64,000 bases of DNA. It comes from Panagrolaimus kolymaensis. Taxonomy: Eukaryota > Nematoda > Chromadorea > Rhabditida > Panagrolaimidae. This document shows, in pieces, positions 35,402 to 48,139 of the stretch; the first letter of the stretch is position 1, and each line of letters starts with the position of its first letter. The notes under the pieces were generated by a model. It searched no databases. It had not been told where the DNA came from and was given only the letters and a program-made list of their open reading frames with translations. Both the position numbers and the translations under genes were made by a program. The stretch covers positions 4,216,001 through 4,280,000 of the forward strand of contig JAJQJQ010000011.1 of NCBI GenBank assembly GCA_028622995.1, given 5' to 3'.

Positions 35402-37260
35402 ATGATGGTTTTTAATTGGGTGAATCTTTCAAGGTTAGTATTTTATAAATTAATTCCTTGACCCAAACTCGTTTTTTAGCCTCTGGGTAAAATTTGATTC
35501 AACTGGAAAGTTTATGGTTTATGGACTTATTTTTTGGAGTTTGATGAGGTATATCAACGATCATTCTAAAATACAACACATTGGATTTATTTCTGCTACA
35601 TATTATAAAAATTCATCGCTGTAAGCTGCAGTCTTTTCGTAAATTTATAAAATTTTAGATATCCGCCAAACACAGTCGTAATTCTATTTAATAGTCAAAG
35701 AAGTTGGAATCCACAAAAGCCTTTAATTTGTGAATCGTGGTCGAAAGCTTCAATTAAAAAAGCTTCTGAATCAAGGCTATTGGATCTTGACACCATTGAA
35801 ATTCAGAGTCCACCGGAAAGAACAAAAGACTTAGCTCGAGTTCGATATGCATTTTTACCTAATTTTGTGTGTGGTTGGACAACCTATATTGCGGTTTGTA
35901 AAGTGGAAACAAATCCAACAGGTTTATCGTTATCTGATACTAGGATTCGATCAGTATCTGTCAATGTTTGTTTGTTTCATTTCCGCCCATAAATTGCCTC
36001 AAAATTACGAATTTTAGGTCCCCATTCGACAAGCATATGAACCAAAACACGATGTAATAAGTTGCTTTAGTCCTTTATTTTATAATGAACGCTGGCAATT
36101 AATTATTCCATCGCTAGAAATTTATCGCCAATATGGAGTTGGACTTCAAGTTTATTATGTTCAAAGTATTCGAGAAGAAATATTTAGTTTACTCAAAGTA
36201 AACATTTTTTTATTTTTCTCTTTCAAAAATAAAAAAGATTTAGGCTTATCAAGCCGCTGAATCAATTGAAATTGAGCCATGGATTTTGATGAACCTTAGT
36301 CCAGCTCATAAACATTTGAAAGATCCAAACAAAGAACTTGAATCGAGGAATCAAGCTGGAGCACATACAGATTGTTTTTTGAAATATCGAGAAGCGGCTG
36401 AATTTATTATTGTTGCAGATATTGATGATATTTTATTTCCTAGATTGGGGAAAAATTATATGCAAGAATTTCAACATTTAGTAGCTCGATATCCATCAGC
36501 TGCTGGATTCACATACAATCGATACAACACCGAAGTAGTTTCGAGTAATCTTTAAATTGTTTCTTTGAAGAAAATATGAGAAAGTTAAATTTTAAGGCAG
36601 ATCTCCACTGGATTTCTCTCTTTTTCAATTGATAGATTCTGCTCGAATCGCCGATGAATGGGAAGATGGGAAATCAGTGATTCGGCCATCTCGAGTTCAA
36701 ACCATTTGGATTCATTGGCCTTCCATTATTGAAAGCAGCTATCACATGATTACAGTGCCCGAAGAAAAGAATTTTATCGTTCATTTTAGAAATTGGACTA
36801 TGGTTTGTCTTTCTAACTTCATAGTTTGGAATAAGACAAAATTTTTAGACAGATTTTACTTCAATTGGTACAAATAGAGCCTTTCTCAAAGTTATTAATC
36901 TTCATGATCAACAAATGACTGATATAATTCAACCGGAAAAAGCTGAAGTACTTAAAACAAATGCTGAAAGATTTATTGCTGATTATGCAATGAAAGAATT
37001 TGATGCACTTCCAACTGATACTTATTATTATCCATTAATTGAAGAATGTTATAATCGAATATTTTATTCAAAATCAAAACGAGTTGATACTTGTCCTGGT
37101 CCATTGAGATGTGATTTACCAACATTTGTGCCAGGAGTTTCATGTGTGATGGATGGCACGAAGGAATCAAGCACGTCAATATATTTCTGGAAATTTAGAG
37201 ATTCATTATCCTTTAAATGAAGATGGATTTGAATCAAATCCAAATGGATGTAGAATGTAA
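35402..37260 (+). CDS. GT92 (DUF23) family glycosyltransferase, apparently frameshifted near its 3' end
   Basis: Seven exons keep phase: 35402-35433, 35480-35620, 35659-35965, 36018-36197, 36244-36544, 36597-36802 and from 36849. Family blocks include SATYYKNSSLYPPNTVVILFN, FSPLFYNERWQL, the DxD-type motif IIVADIDDILFPR, and VIRPSRVQTIWIHWP. GT92 enzymes add galactose (for example beta-1,4 to core fucose in C. elegans GALT-1) in the Golgi; the family is expanded in nematodes. As written the frame ends at 37220, but the typical C-terminus (ISGNLEIHYPLNEDGF...GCRM, stop 37258-37260) is in the +1 frame, so one extra base lies near 37150. With the interrupted upstream block this suggests a damaged gene or sequence errors. 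The true start is uncertain. Confidence 0.8.
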
Positions 37261-37609
37261 TAAAATATCTAAAAGTTTGGTCAATGGTTTCGCCCATGGC
37301 AGATAAAATATCTGTGTGAAATTCGGCGAAGCCATTTCACCATATAATGGAAATATTTGATTCTGAGTTAAAATTATGGTGTTATCGAACGCAAACCATT
37401 CTTTAAAAATCTCATTGATAGTTAGTGAAAGAAATGATTTTAAAACTATGCCGGGTAAACTTTTTTCCATATTTTTTTATTTGTTTGTATTATTTTTTTC
37501 ATTATTTAATAAATAGTAATAATTAATGATAATAAATACAAAAACCCTGTTTTACATCAAGAAACAATTTTAAAAAATTTCTGCACATTAATACTTATAA
37601 TTGAAAGGC
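37261..37609. other. Convergent 3' region, GT92 / globin
   Basis: About 350 bp of AT-rich sequence between convergent stop codons. Multiple AATAAA-type signals occur on the plus strand around 37508-37535. Nothing coding is seen. Confidence 0.5.
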
Positions 37610-39424
37610 CTAAAACGGATCTTCAAACATTTCTTCTTTATCACTTCTGCTATTTGCCTGAGTTGTTGCTGTTTCAATTTCACTTTGTCTCTCCTAAAAT
37701 AATTTTTTTTAAATATTTTTTGTTAAAGTTAATTTATTTTTACTTTTATCCTTTTCTTTTTATCTGCTTCTTCTTTGAAATGTTGATGAGGCGCGAGAGT
37801 TTTCTTAGATTCGCTACTCAATGATTTTTGTCTTTCAATTTCAAAACTTTCAGTAAATTGATTTCCAATTAAAGTGAAAAATCGTCTCCAAGTTTCATTT
37901 ATTTGTTGATTGGAATAATTTGTAGCAAATCTAACTTTTTTATCATCTTCTTTTGGAGCTGGATTTGGTTCTTGCTAAAAAAAACATCCAGCTATGTAAG
38001 CAAATGGCCATAGTTTTGTTAAGAAAATTATTTATTTACCTTTTCACCAGTTAGATAACCAATAAATTGGCTAATAAAATAATCTGTGACAATAGTAAAA
38101 TAATTTTTTTCTAGTTGATTTTGATTTTCTTCAAGAAATCCGACTTTCACATGCAATCTCCCTGTTTTTCTTGCAAGTTGCCAAGCACCCACAATGTTTT
38201 CGGTGAAACCCAACATTGAAGTCATTTGCTCGAGGAAATCAGTCATTCTCGACACATGCCCACCAAATTTTGGCATCTTTAACATCGTGGCTTTTGGAGC
38301 TCTATCAACTCCAAAAAGCTAAAAATTAGAAAAAAGTGTTATTATTTATTTCATTCCATTGTTTGTATACTTGCCTTCCGAAGTTCCGGTGCAATATCAT
38401 TTACAATATCCATAAATATCTTTCCAACTACTTCTTTAGGATCATGCAAACGCTGCAATATTTTTTCTTTTTGTTAAAATTCATTGAAATTTAAAACTTT
38501 TTTATTTGTATTTTTGTAGTTTTTAGAAACCATATTTCTCATATAAATTTTGTATATAAAACAAAAGTACAAACACAAAAAATTGTATGCATTTTGGTTG
38601 CGTGTGTGAAGAAAGAAAAAGAAATTTAATTTTCTCATAAAAATTTTTTAATTGGTTACTCCATTTTTGGGGTATAAAATAAAAAATAAAGCACCTGTGC
38701 TTTCTACGGCTGCGTCATAAAAAAATGCTTTTCAATTCCATTTATTTTTTGATTGAAATGGTTTTTATAATCATTTTTATTGCTTTCGCGTTGCCATGTC
38801 TCTTTTTTTGCCATGAAGAAAAAAATAAATAAAATTAAAGTATGAAACAAAACAGCGTCATTTAAAAAAAATATGAACTTTATAACTTTTTGAGTAAGAT
38901 AGAATTTTTTTCGAAAGCCTCAAAAGAAATGTTGTTATTTAGTGGGTGTTTGTCGAATAAAAAAAGGTCGTAGCGGCAAATAAATTTTGGGGTACAAAAG
39001 TGATATTTTGTATTTTAATTAAAGCTTGTTTTTATGAAAGAGGCGATAAAGCACAAAAATAAATTATTAGGTTTTGAATGATGGCAAAGTTATGTATAAG
39101 GAAATTGTAATCTCAATCAATTAAAATCGGAACTGCAGCGGAAAGTTTTTTAATGGGTTTTGGAATTATTGGAACAAATTAAAAAAAAGGTTACTCAGAC
39201 TTCAATCTCAATTTTATGTGACTCAAAAAAGAGAAATAAATAATTACCTCAAATTTTTCATAATTTTGAATTTAATATGAATTAAAACAAACCTGATAAG
39301 TTTCTCTGAGTAATATCCTTTCTTTTTTGGTAAAAGCATGCTCAAATGGATTATCATTTTCATTTGCAACCCAACTGCTTGTAGCTATTTTTTTCGTTCG
39401 TGGTTTACAAAGGGTTGATCCCAT
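37610..39424 (-). CDS. Nematode globin with N-terminal acylation signal
   Basis: Five exons (39424-39293, 38452-38375, 38318-38040, 37974-37744, 37693-37610) give 267 residues. The globin fold spans about residues 35-160: ERILLRETYQ (helix A), FGGH (likely distal His E7), and TGRLHVKVGF with the probable proximal His F8. The protein starts MGSTLCKP, with Gly2 plus Cys6, a good N-myristoylation and palmitoylation signal seen in several C. elegans globins, so membrane attachment is likely. The C-terminal 90 residues are charged and low-complexity. Nematode globins of this type act in neurons in redox or oxygen sensing; the role here is inferred. The second intron appears to use a GC donor (AAG|GCAAGT at 38374). 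The first intron is 840 bp. Confidence 0.88.
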
Positions 39425-42400
39425 TTTTGTATGTAATGTAAGTATGTAAAATAATAAACAACAATAAATAAACAAATAAATCAAAATAACTTTTTTGTTC
39501 AACAATTCACTTCTTTTCTATTTTTAATGCTTTACATACTTTTCTATAACACATCAACAGAAAGACGAAAATAAGTTTAACATAAAAATAAAATTAAATA
39601 AACGGAGCAAGCGAGAAATAAAAATGTGAAAGCTCTGAAAAATAAAATAACCAAGGTTTACTTCAATAATAAAAAAAAGGAAGGACTCGACGAAGAAAAA
39701 TAAATTTCACAAAAGCGCAAAAACTTTGATTTCCATAAATTTCAAAGTAAGAAAAAAATGTTAAATTTACACACGAAAAATAAAATAAAAACCATTATAA
39801 AAAATTGTGAGACAATTCCGCAGCTAGCTGGTATGGGAATATGAGCATGGTGAAGTAAGTACCTTTTCATATATGGAGGTAATTTTAGGGTAAATGTATG
39901 TATATACAAATATAGCGTGTTGAAAACCCTTTTTTGATTAAGAGAAATAAAGATACCGTCATCGCTACTGGGGAAAGATTTAAAAAACAATAATAAAAAA
40001 CCCAGAAATTTTGTAGCAAATAATTCCAAAGCGAGAGCGATAGTAACCTTTTAATTAAAAAACTAGATTGTTACTTGAAATTTCAAACTCAACCAAAATC
40101 TGCAACAGAATAATCTTCATATTTTAAGAGTTCTTGAGGGACAATTATGAAAACCAATGTGGAACTATGAATGAAACAAAAAAATCGAGAGAGATAAAAA
40201 ATAGTTTTAATTAAATAATTGGAAATTGAAGTTTAAATGAAATTGGTGCTTTAATTTTCAAAATAATAAAAGTTTAAGAATTAATAAAGATAAATTTTAT
40301 ATTTAAAGGGATCATTATTCCCTTGAGAGAACAATAATATACATATAGCAGTAGTCTTTAGTTCCTTTTTTTATGTTTCGATTACCGCTGCCATTGCCTT
40401 CCTTTGCTACGTTTTATTTTATTATTTTTTTCTTCAACTTTAAAAAATTTATTATTTCGTTGCCGTTGGTGACATGAGAAGGAAAAAAAAGTTGGGTTAA
40501 AACTTATTATAATTTGCTTGTTTTCAGTTTTTTTTTGAAAAAGAAATGAAATAAAAAATAGGCTTTTATGTAATCATTTTGGGTACTTGTGTTCGCTAAA
40601 ATTAAAGGAAAAGAGTTTTGGAATTTTAACAAAAGATGCAAACTAAAAATATACAAAAATGATGCGAGGGTGGAAAGTAAATAAGGAAGTATTCCATATC
40701 CTTCTTTTTTCATTTAATGAAAAGGAGGTTAATGCTCTAAAATTAAAAATCTTTTGAATAAGTATTAAAGAATAATTATGAAAGGCTAGACTTTGAATTT
40801 CTTTATTTGATAAAAGTGACTCAGGCTAATGAGTTTATTAGTTAAATTCAAAGGTAGCATAAAATTTAATATTTGAAAGGTTTTAAATTTTTTACTCAAA
40901 ATTTAGTGCTCAATAGTTGAGCCATATGCAAAATGTCGTGAAGGATAAAACTCAAAAAACTCCCTAAAGCTTTCTACAAAAAAAATTAGTTGATTCTAAC
41001 TAAACCTTTACGCCTCAGCAACAAATTTACTCCTAAAAACACATTGTAGTTTTAAAAAAATTGTTTATTTTTAAACATTTAGAAATAATTAAAGAACATT
41101 TTTTTAGCAAATATAAGTTTTTAAATAAAGAAAGATTTTGCAAATATTTTAATTATTATTTTTTAATGCAACAAAAACAATGCACTTAAAAAAACATTAG
41201 AAAGATATCAAAGCTTCCGTAATTTTTTCTTTCTTTCTTTCCGGTCTAAGAAATTAGCTGTAAAAAGAATTTAACCAATACCAGCTGCATATTAAAAAAT
41301 CATGTGAGTAAGTTAAAATTCATTTCAGAAGGCTATGGCTTTTAATTTTATCAACAAAAAAACCTTTATAAGCTTTTAATAAAAACACAGTAAAAACGTC
41401 AAAAAAAAAATTAAGGCGAAAAGCAAGTGTTAGAAACGTGGGTATGTATGATAAATTAAATTAAATTAAAGGGGCGCTACTTTTTTTCTTTTTATTACTA
41501 CACTAAAGAATGATACATTTTCATAAGTGGGGTAATAAAGAAAAATAAAGCTATTTTCTTATTTTTCATATACAGTAAAAAAAATAATTTAGAAGCAAAC
41601 GTGCAGAAATGGAGAAAAAAAATAATGGTGTTCGCTTGGGGATGGATATCTATTTGGAGCTATAATGAATTTAAACAAAATCAGGTATTATGCCCCCGAG
41701 AGAATTAAATAAAATAAAATTTGTTCATTATTTTTTTATTTTAATATGTAAAAAGACAATAAAAAAGTGTGTCGATAAATACAAAAATTCGAAAGTAATA
41801 ATTTTTTCTTCTTCAGGAAATTAAAGTCCATAAAAGAAAAAACTAAAACTTTTAAAGATAATTAAAAATTAGCTCACGGAAATTAAACCCGGAACCAAAG
41901 AAAAAAGGTGGATAGTTTTCAGAAAAAATAGGCTCCGTTTCATAAAAAATGAAAACAGGTGACGAAAATAGTGGGAATTTTTTTTGGTATGCGAGCTTTC
42001 AAAATGTTAGATGATGACGAAAATGGAGGTTTGTGGTTTGCCGCGAATTCATATAATTATTCTTTGGTAGCTAAAAAGTTTTCTCTTAAATTATTATTTA
42101 TTATTTTTTTATGGTTGAATAGTCAGTCATCACACCTAAAGGATAAACAACTCTTTTTTAGTAGTTTTTGAAATTTGGGTTTTAATCTTTCGAAAAAGGC
42201 GGCACTTTAACCTAGCGATTTTAGTATAATTCAATCATCCGTAAAATGAAGATTGCCATTTTTTAAGAAGAGCTTCAGTTAATTTATTTAGGAAATAATT
42301 AAACTAAAAAAGTTAAATTAATCTTTGAAAAATAAATACGCCGACGCAATTTCGCTGTAAAGATGCTGTATTCTTTGCTGTATTCGAATATCCAAACTTT

Positions 42401-42803
42401 AAAAAAAAACTAATGAACTTGATAGAGTTCAATTTTCTTTGATTGTTTTATTGTTTCAAAACTTTATATGGAATAGCTGAATGCATTTTTCATTTATTGA
42501 ATGCCCTCTCGAATCGATAATAGATACTTGTAAAATCATGTAACTATGCTTTATAAAAAACTGATATGTATTCATAAATCTGCCAAAAAAACGCAAATAA
42601 CACCATAAAACCATATTATAAAGACTTCAATCATCGAAGTTAAAAAAAACTCTTTAAAATGTCATAATTTTTTTATTATTAACACATTTTGATAATTACA
42701 AAAATACAAAGTAAAGTGAGAAATGCAAATAAATAACAAACAAACAAAGAAAACATTAGGAAAAAATATACCGGTAATAAAGTTTTGCACTCGGAAACAA
42801 TTT
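39425..42803. other. 3.4 kb intergenic stretch without a gene
   Basis: It lies between the globin promoter and the XPF 3' end. The sequence is AT-rich with long A- and T-runs. No frame on either strand has domain character. I see no RNA gene. Confidence 0.55.
41453..41470. repeat. Short (AAATT)n microsatellite
   Basis: AAATT repeats about 3.6 times in tandem. It is too short to suggest function. Confidence 0.8.
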
Positions 42804-45800
42804 TTAACGTGCACTATAACGAAAATCAGTATTGAAAAAAGTATGAAGAGCTGTAGCTTGAGCAGGATTATCCAATGCATCAGAAAGTTCAGTCAAATCA
42901 ACAGCAACCAAATCTTGTGGAGTTTTGAATGATGTCATAAGTTTTTTGACATCACCTTCAGCTAAATTTGGCAATGATGAAAGTTGCTTCTTTATAACAG
43001 GATTATACTTTTCTTTTGTTGAAGTAGGTGCTTGACTTGATTGCGTAACATTTGCTTCAAAAGTTCCAACATCATGAGAAGTTATTGCAACAGCAGTATC
43101 GACATTAGGATTAGGTTGATCAAGCTAAAAATTTTATAATGAATCTTTGAAAAATGTAGTTTAAGCATACTTTAATTTCTTCAAATAATTCAGCTGAAAC
43201 TCTAGGTGAAGATGACCAAATTACAGCCATTTTGGGGTTTGCACGTACAACCATCGTAAGCAACGCCCGTGTTTCACGACTTCGACGACTGAGTTCACCT
43301 TGAAATGGTCCACCATTTACTTTTCGATGTTTAAATTTTTCATTTGATTCAATTAAAAGTACGCAACGAGAGTAATGACGCAACATCTAAAAAATAATAA
43401 AGCGTGTTACATCCAAAAATTGTATAATAAAAAACATGACATACTTGTTCAAGTTGTTTAAAAATACGTCCATTATTAAGAGATTGAGCCAAATCATCAA
43501 GAGCTTTACGCTCAACACAAATTGTTGGAGCAAGAATGTAATCACCCACTTCGAGTGTGGCTGAAATTAGATCAACACCACGACGATAAAGCACTGTTGG
43601 CAGTTCAGAGTTGAATTCACGCATGTCGATAATGACCTAAAAGCAAAACGTTATTAATAATTTGAAAAGAAGAAAAAAGCCAGAGCAAATTTGAAACAAG
43701 CAATTGACAGACACGCAGTAGAGTTACGTCGTTTATTTTCGCTGAATACAAAACTTACTTTATTTGTTTCATCTTTTGCAGTCACAGCATTTCTTGAATC
43801 TTTTGCTAAACTAAGTTGACGTAATTTTGTTGTACTTTCTCGGCTAACATCATATTCAGTGGGAACCATTAAAACCTAAAATTGTGTTGTAATTTAATTT
43901 CACATTTCTAATCCAAACTTACGCCTTGTTCACGAATTAACATTTCAAATGATGTTTGTTCCTTTCTTAACGATAACAAATAACGTTCCTCTTCCGCAGA
44001 TTCTTTGTATAAAATTGTATAAACTTTTAAATTTTTCTCAGGATAAAGAGCATTGTATGTCTGAAAAAATACTAGTTAGATTATTCGTTTATTAAAAAAT
44101 TATTGCAACTTACTTCGATAATTCTCATTGAAGCAGTATCCAAATGGTAGAGAATAACGAAACGTGGCTTCAAATTTTCAAGAGCGTTGATAAGATTGTA
44201 AGTGTCTCCATGACTTAAAAGAACAACAAAAGCAGAAGAGCCCATAGTTTCTGAAGGAAGTATTGAAACAAATTCAGCATCATCGTCATTATCATCGGTT
44301 TTTGAATTTTCTTCTGGTGATGCAGCACTTTTTTGTTCTTCTTTCTAAAAGAGGAGAATTAAAAATAAAAAAGAATATCAAATTACATTAGACAAAGTGA
44401 AATATTTTAAAATGGTCAGATTTGCAAAAATGGTGCGATGTGTGGCGCGATAAAAGCAATAGTTTACATTCCTATAGTTATTTAAGCGCGGAGGAAATTT
44501 CATAATTTATGCATAATTCAAAAAAGATTGTCTAAATAAAAGTTTTTAGTTACTCTGGTTCAAAATATGTCACTTTTCAATTGGAGTTCTCTATTTTCAA
44601 GCACGCCTTCTGCTAATGGCAAGCAACAACTTTGTGTTAATTCTCCATCTCTTAAAAATGATGGCGAATCCCTTATTGCTGAATTCGAATACCGTCGTAA
44701 TCAAATTGAAACATCAGGCGGTTCAATTACCATAACACCCAAGAAGCACAACTATCGTTTCAAAACATCGCTAAAACCAAAGAAAACTGGACTTTTACTT
44801 GTTGGATTGGGTGGAAATAATGGTTCCACCGTCGTTGGTGCAACAATTGCAAATCGTAATAAACTTTCATGGCAAACACGGTAAATAAATCAAATTTAAA
44901 ATATGAAACATTTATACCATAAATTTTATAGTAATGGTGTCCAAAAAGCAAACTATTTTGGTTCGGTTACACAATCAACTACCGTACATTTGGGATGGGA
45001 TGGAAAGCGCCAAATTTATGTTCCTTTCAATAGCATTTTACCTATGGTTCACCCGAATGACCTCGTCATCGATGGTTGGGATATCAATGATGCCAATCTT
45101 TATGAAGCAACGAAACGCGCACATGTCTTTGAACCCGATCTTGTTGAACAACTCAAACCTCATATGGAAGGAATCATTCCTAAACCATCTATTTATTATC
45201 CTGACTTCATTGCTTCCAACCAAGGCTCACGTGCAAACAATGTCATTAGCGGAAATTCTAAAAAGGAACATCTTGAAAAGATTCGAAAAGATATTCGTGA
45301 ATTCAAAGAGAAACACAAGCTTGAATGCGTCATTGTTCTTTGGACAGCCAATACCGAACGTTATACGGCTATTGAAGCTGGCTTAAATGGAACTGCGGAT
45401 GAAATACTAGCTTCCATTGATCAAAATAAAGATGAAGTTTCTCCTTCAAACATTTTTGCTGTGGCTTCCATCCTTGAAGGAGCACATTATATTAATGGTT
45501 CACCTCAAAACACTCTCGTTCCTGGAATCATTGAATTGGCACAAAAACATCAAATTTTTGTAGCTGGAGACGATTTTAAAAGTGGTTCGCTAAAAAATTA
45601 AAAAGTATTTATAGTAATAACAAGACTATTTTAGGTCAAACTAAACTCAAATCAGCTCTTGTTGATTTTCTCGTAACAAGTGGTCTCAAACCTGAATCAA
45701 TTGTTTCTTACAACCATCTTGGCAATAATGATGGTAAAAATCTAAGTGAAGCACGCCAATTTCGTTCAAAAGAAATTTCTAAATCATCCGTTGTTGATGA

Positions 45801-48139
45801 CATTGTTGCTTCAAATAGCATCCTTTTCGATGATGGAAAGAAACCTGATCATTGCATCGTCATCAAATATGTTCCCTTCGTTGGTGATAGCAAGCGAGCA
45901 ATGGATGAATATATTTGTTCCATTTTTATGGGTGGACATCAAACTTTAGCTATTCACAACACTTGCGAAGATTCCCTTCTTGCAGCTCCGTTAATTTTTG
46001 ATTTAACTATTATTACAGAACTAATCAGTCGAATTCAATATGCTTCGGCAGGCACTGAGGATACCTATAACTCATTTCATTCAGTTCTTTCCCTACTAAG
46101 TTTACTTCTTAAAGCTCCCGTTGTTCCAGAAGGTACACCTGTTGGAAATGCATTCATGCGTCAATTTGGTGCATTATCCAAACTTTTAACTGCTTGCGCG
46201 GGCATTGCATCCGACACCGATTTGCAATTAGAATTTTTTACGAAACTTCAATAAGTAAATAACTACTAACCTGTTCTTTTTTCTCTTTATATTTCACAAT
46301 TCCAAAATTAACCAAGCTTGATTGTTTCATTTTCTTTGAATCAGTTGAAGGTGGAAAAGTTTTTTGTCGCTTTCGAGATGTTACTTTTTTCTGTTCATTT
46401 TGAAGTTTGTTTACAAGATCTTTTCTTTCCTAAATAAATCAATAAATTATGCAAATAAAAAAAGATAACAAAATCAAACAGTTTTGAAATTCAGTTGAGT
46501 ATCATATAAAACCAAACTTTCTGGGTTCCACCATCCTTGAGAAGCAGGTTCTCGACCAGGAGTAGCTGTGGCATCTTTTTCGTTCATCATAGATTTAGTC
46601 AAGAGCCATTGAAACTTTTTGTCACCAAATTTTATAACATCCACAAGTTGACGACAGCATTCTTCACTTGGTGCAATGATAAAAACTTTTTCATCTGAAA
46701 AATAATGTAATAGAAGTAATGTTAAAATTTGTAGCTTACCGCTATCAGGATAATGCAAAGTAATTTCACTTAAAGCAGTTTTCAAACCATCCCACTTGGG
46801 TGGACATAAAATCATAGGTATTGAATCTTCAGTCAATTTGGTTTTACAAAGACTTTCAAGCCCAGAAAAGATTTTGCTTGCTGTTTGAGTGAAAAGCCAA
46901 CCAGAATTATTTTCGATGATTTCTTTATTCGTACGCAATTTATGAACAAATTTAAAAGCAGTATATGGATCCAAGTCTTCAACTTTACGAAGTAAAGCTC
47001 GCAACAATCCCAAATCATTCAGAATTCGTTCTTGACGTTCAGAAAGTAAAAGAGTCTTTTTGCGTAAATCAAGCTCGAGTTTTGACGGATAAAGTGCTGC
47101 TGATGGACTTAGAGCATCATCTTCCATTTCAATCTGAAAATATCATTGCGCATTGAAGAAAAGTGAAAGCAAGACTACCTCTAAGCTATGAACTGTTTGT
47201 TTTAGTTCTTTGACGCAAGTTCTAATAATGTCCATCAAGCCCATTCTGACCTTTCTTAAAGTTACAGGTAATTCAACATCCAATTCGCATAATTTTGGTG
47301 GCGATTGATCAAAGGTTTCTTTAATTACTGAATCAAAACGTGGAAGAAGTCGAACATTTTTGACATAAAGCTTATCAAAAAGTCTTTGAAGTTGACCAAT
47401 TCCAAAAGAAGTGATAGCGGTAGGATTATCAGTAAAGGCTTTTACAAAACCATCAGATTTCTTTTCACGATATAATCGAAGGATGAATGATTCTTGAAAG
47501 CTTCGAAGTATCCTAAAAGAGTTATGTTAAGGTTGAAAATAATTGAAAATTCATACTCATGAGCTCGATAAACAATAATTCCTGTAATATTCTTAACAGG
47601 AACACGATCAGTAAGTAAGTCAAGCATAAGAACGCGAGATGTAATAAATTGTACACCACCATCAAGATAAACAGCTTCTCTAAAAATTTAGAAATAAAGA
47701 AAATAAGAAATTAAGAAAGTAAAAGCTACCTTTGATTGGTATGAACATCACTGTTGATTAACTTTGGTGGACAATTTGGATTCATTTCTTTAAGTTTATT
47801 CAAAAAGAAGTGCTAAAACTTTGTTTTCTTTAAATATGCAAGAAAAATAATAAAACAAACTTCATCAGCTGGACTTGTGTTTATGACCAATAACAATAAC
47901 TTCGGATCGGAATACATATGCAAGTGATGAAGACAAAGTCGTTCAATCCCAAGACCTCTAAAACGTAATATTTATATGTGATAAGAATGCATTTTAGCGT
48001 TAAAATCTTACTTTCCAGAAATAAAAAGAACATCCTCATTCATTGTGTCTAACATAATAGTTTGTTCATGAGGCAAAAGTTCGATTCGATTATCATCAGC
48101 ATCATCATCAGATATATTAATAATTTCTTCTGTTTCCAT
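42804..48139 (-). CDS. xpf-1: XPF/ERCC4 DNA repair endonuclease
   Basis: Fourteen exons keep phase: 48139-48012, 47957-47861, 47812-47730, 47679-47557, 47512-47179, 47133-46740, 46694-46480, 46429-46271, 44344-44114, 44060-43923, 43875-43759, 43636-43445, 43386-43171 and 43124-42804. They give 915 residues, essentially the human length. The N-terminal degenerate helicase region shows [17 protein letters not shown] and GIIVYRAHE. The nuclease domain (about 670-800) has GDYILAP followed by the catalytic signature ERKALDDL. A tandem helix-hairpin-helix forms the C-terminus ([15 protein letters not shown]). With ERCC1 it cuts 5' of lesions in nucleotide excision and crosslink repair. Introns are short except one of 1926 bp (44345-46270), which contains the inositol synthase gene on the opposite strand. 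The intron at 46695-46739 is 45 nt and in frame. Confidence 0.96.
44567..46254 (+). CDS. inos-1: Myo-inositol-3-phosphate synthase (INO1), nested in an XPF intron
   Basis: Three exons (44567-44880, 44932-45584, 45635-46254) give 528 residues, the standard eukaryotic length. The NAD-binding motif GLGGNNGS is at about residues 80-87. Other family blocks are [72 protein letters not shown] and a C-terminal [16 protein letters not shown]. The enzyme converts glucose 6-phosphate to inositol 3-phosphate in the cytosol, feeding phosphatidylinositol synthesis. The gene lies wholly within a 1.9 kb XPF intron on the opposite strand; its stop codon is only 16 bp from the neighbouring XPF exon. An acceptor (AGTTTTTAG ending at 44549) sits 17 nt before the ATG, possibly for trans-splicing. 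The second donor is weak (GTTCGC at 45585). Confidence 0.96.

Noticed and set aside
44760..45386. Other-frame and minus-strand open frames over the inositol synthase exons
   Set aside because: The conserved INO1 frame covers the same DNA without interruption.
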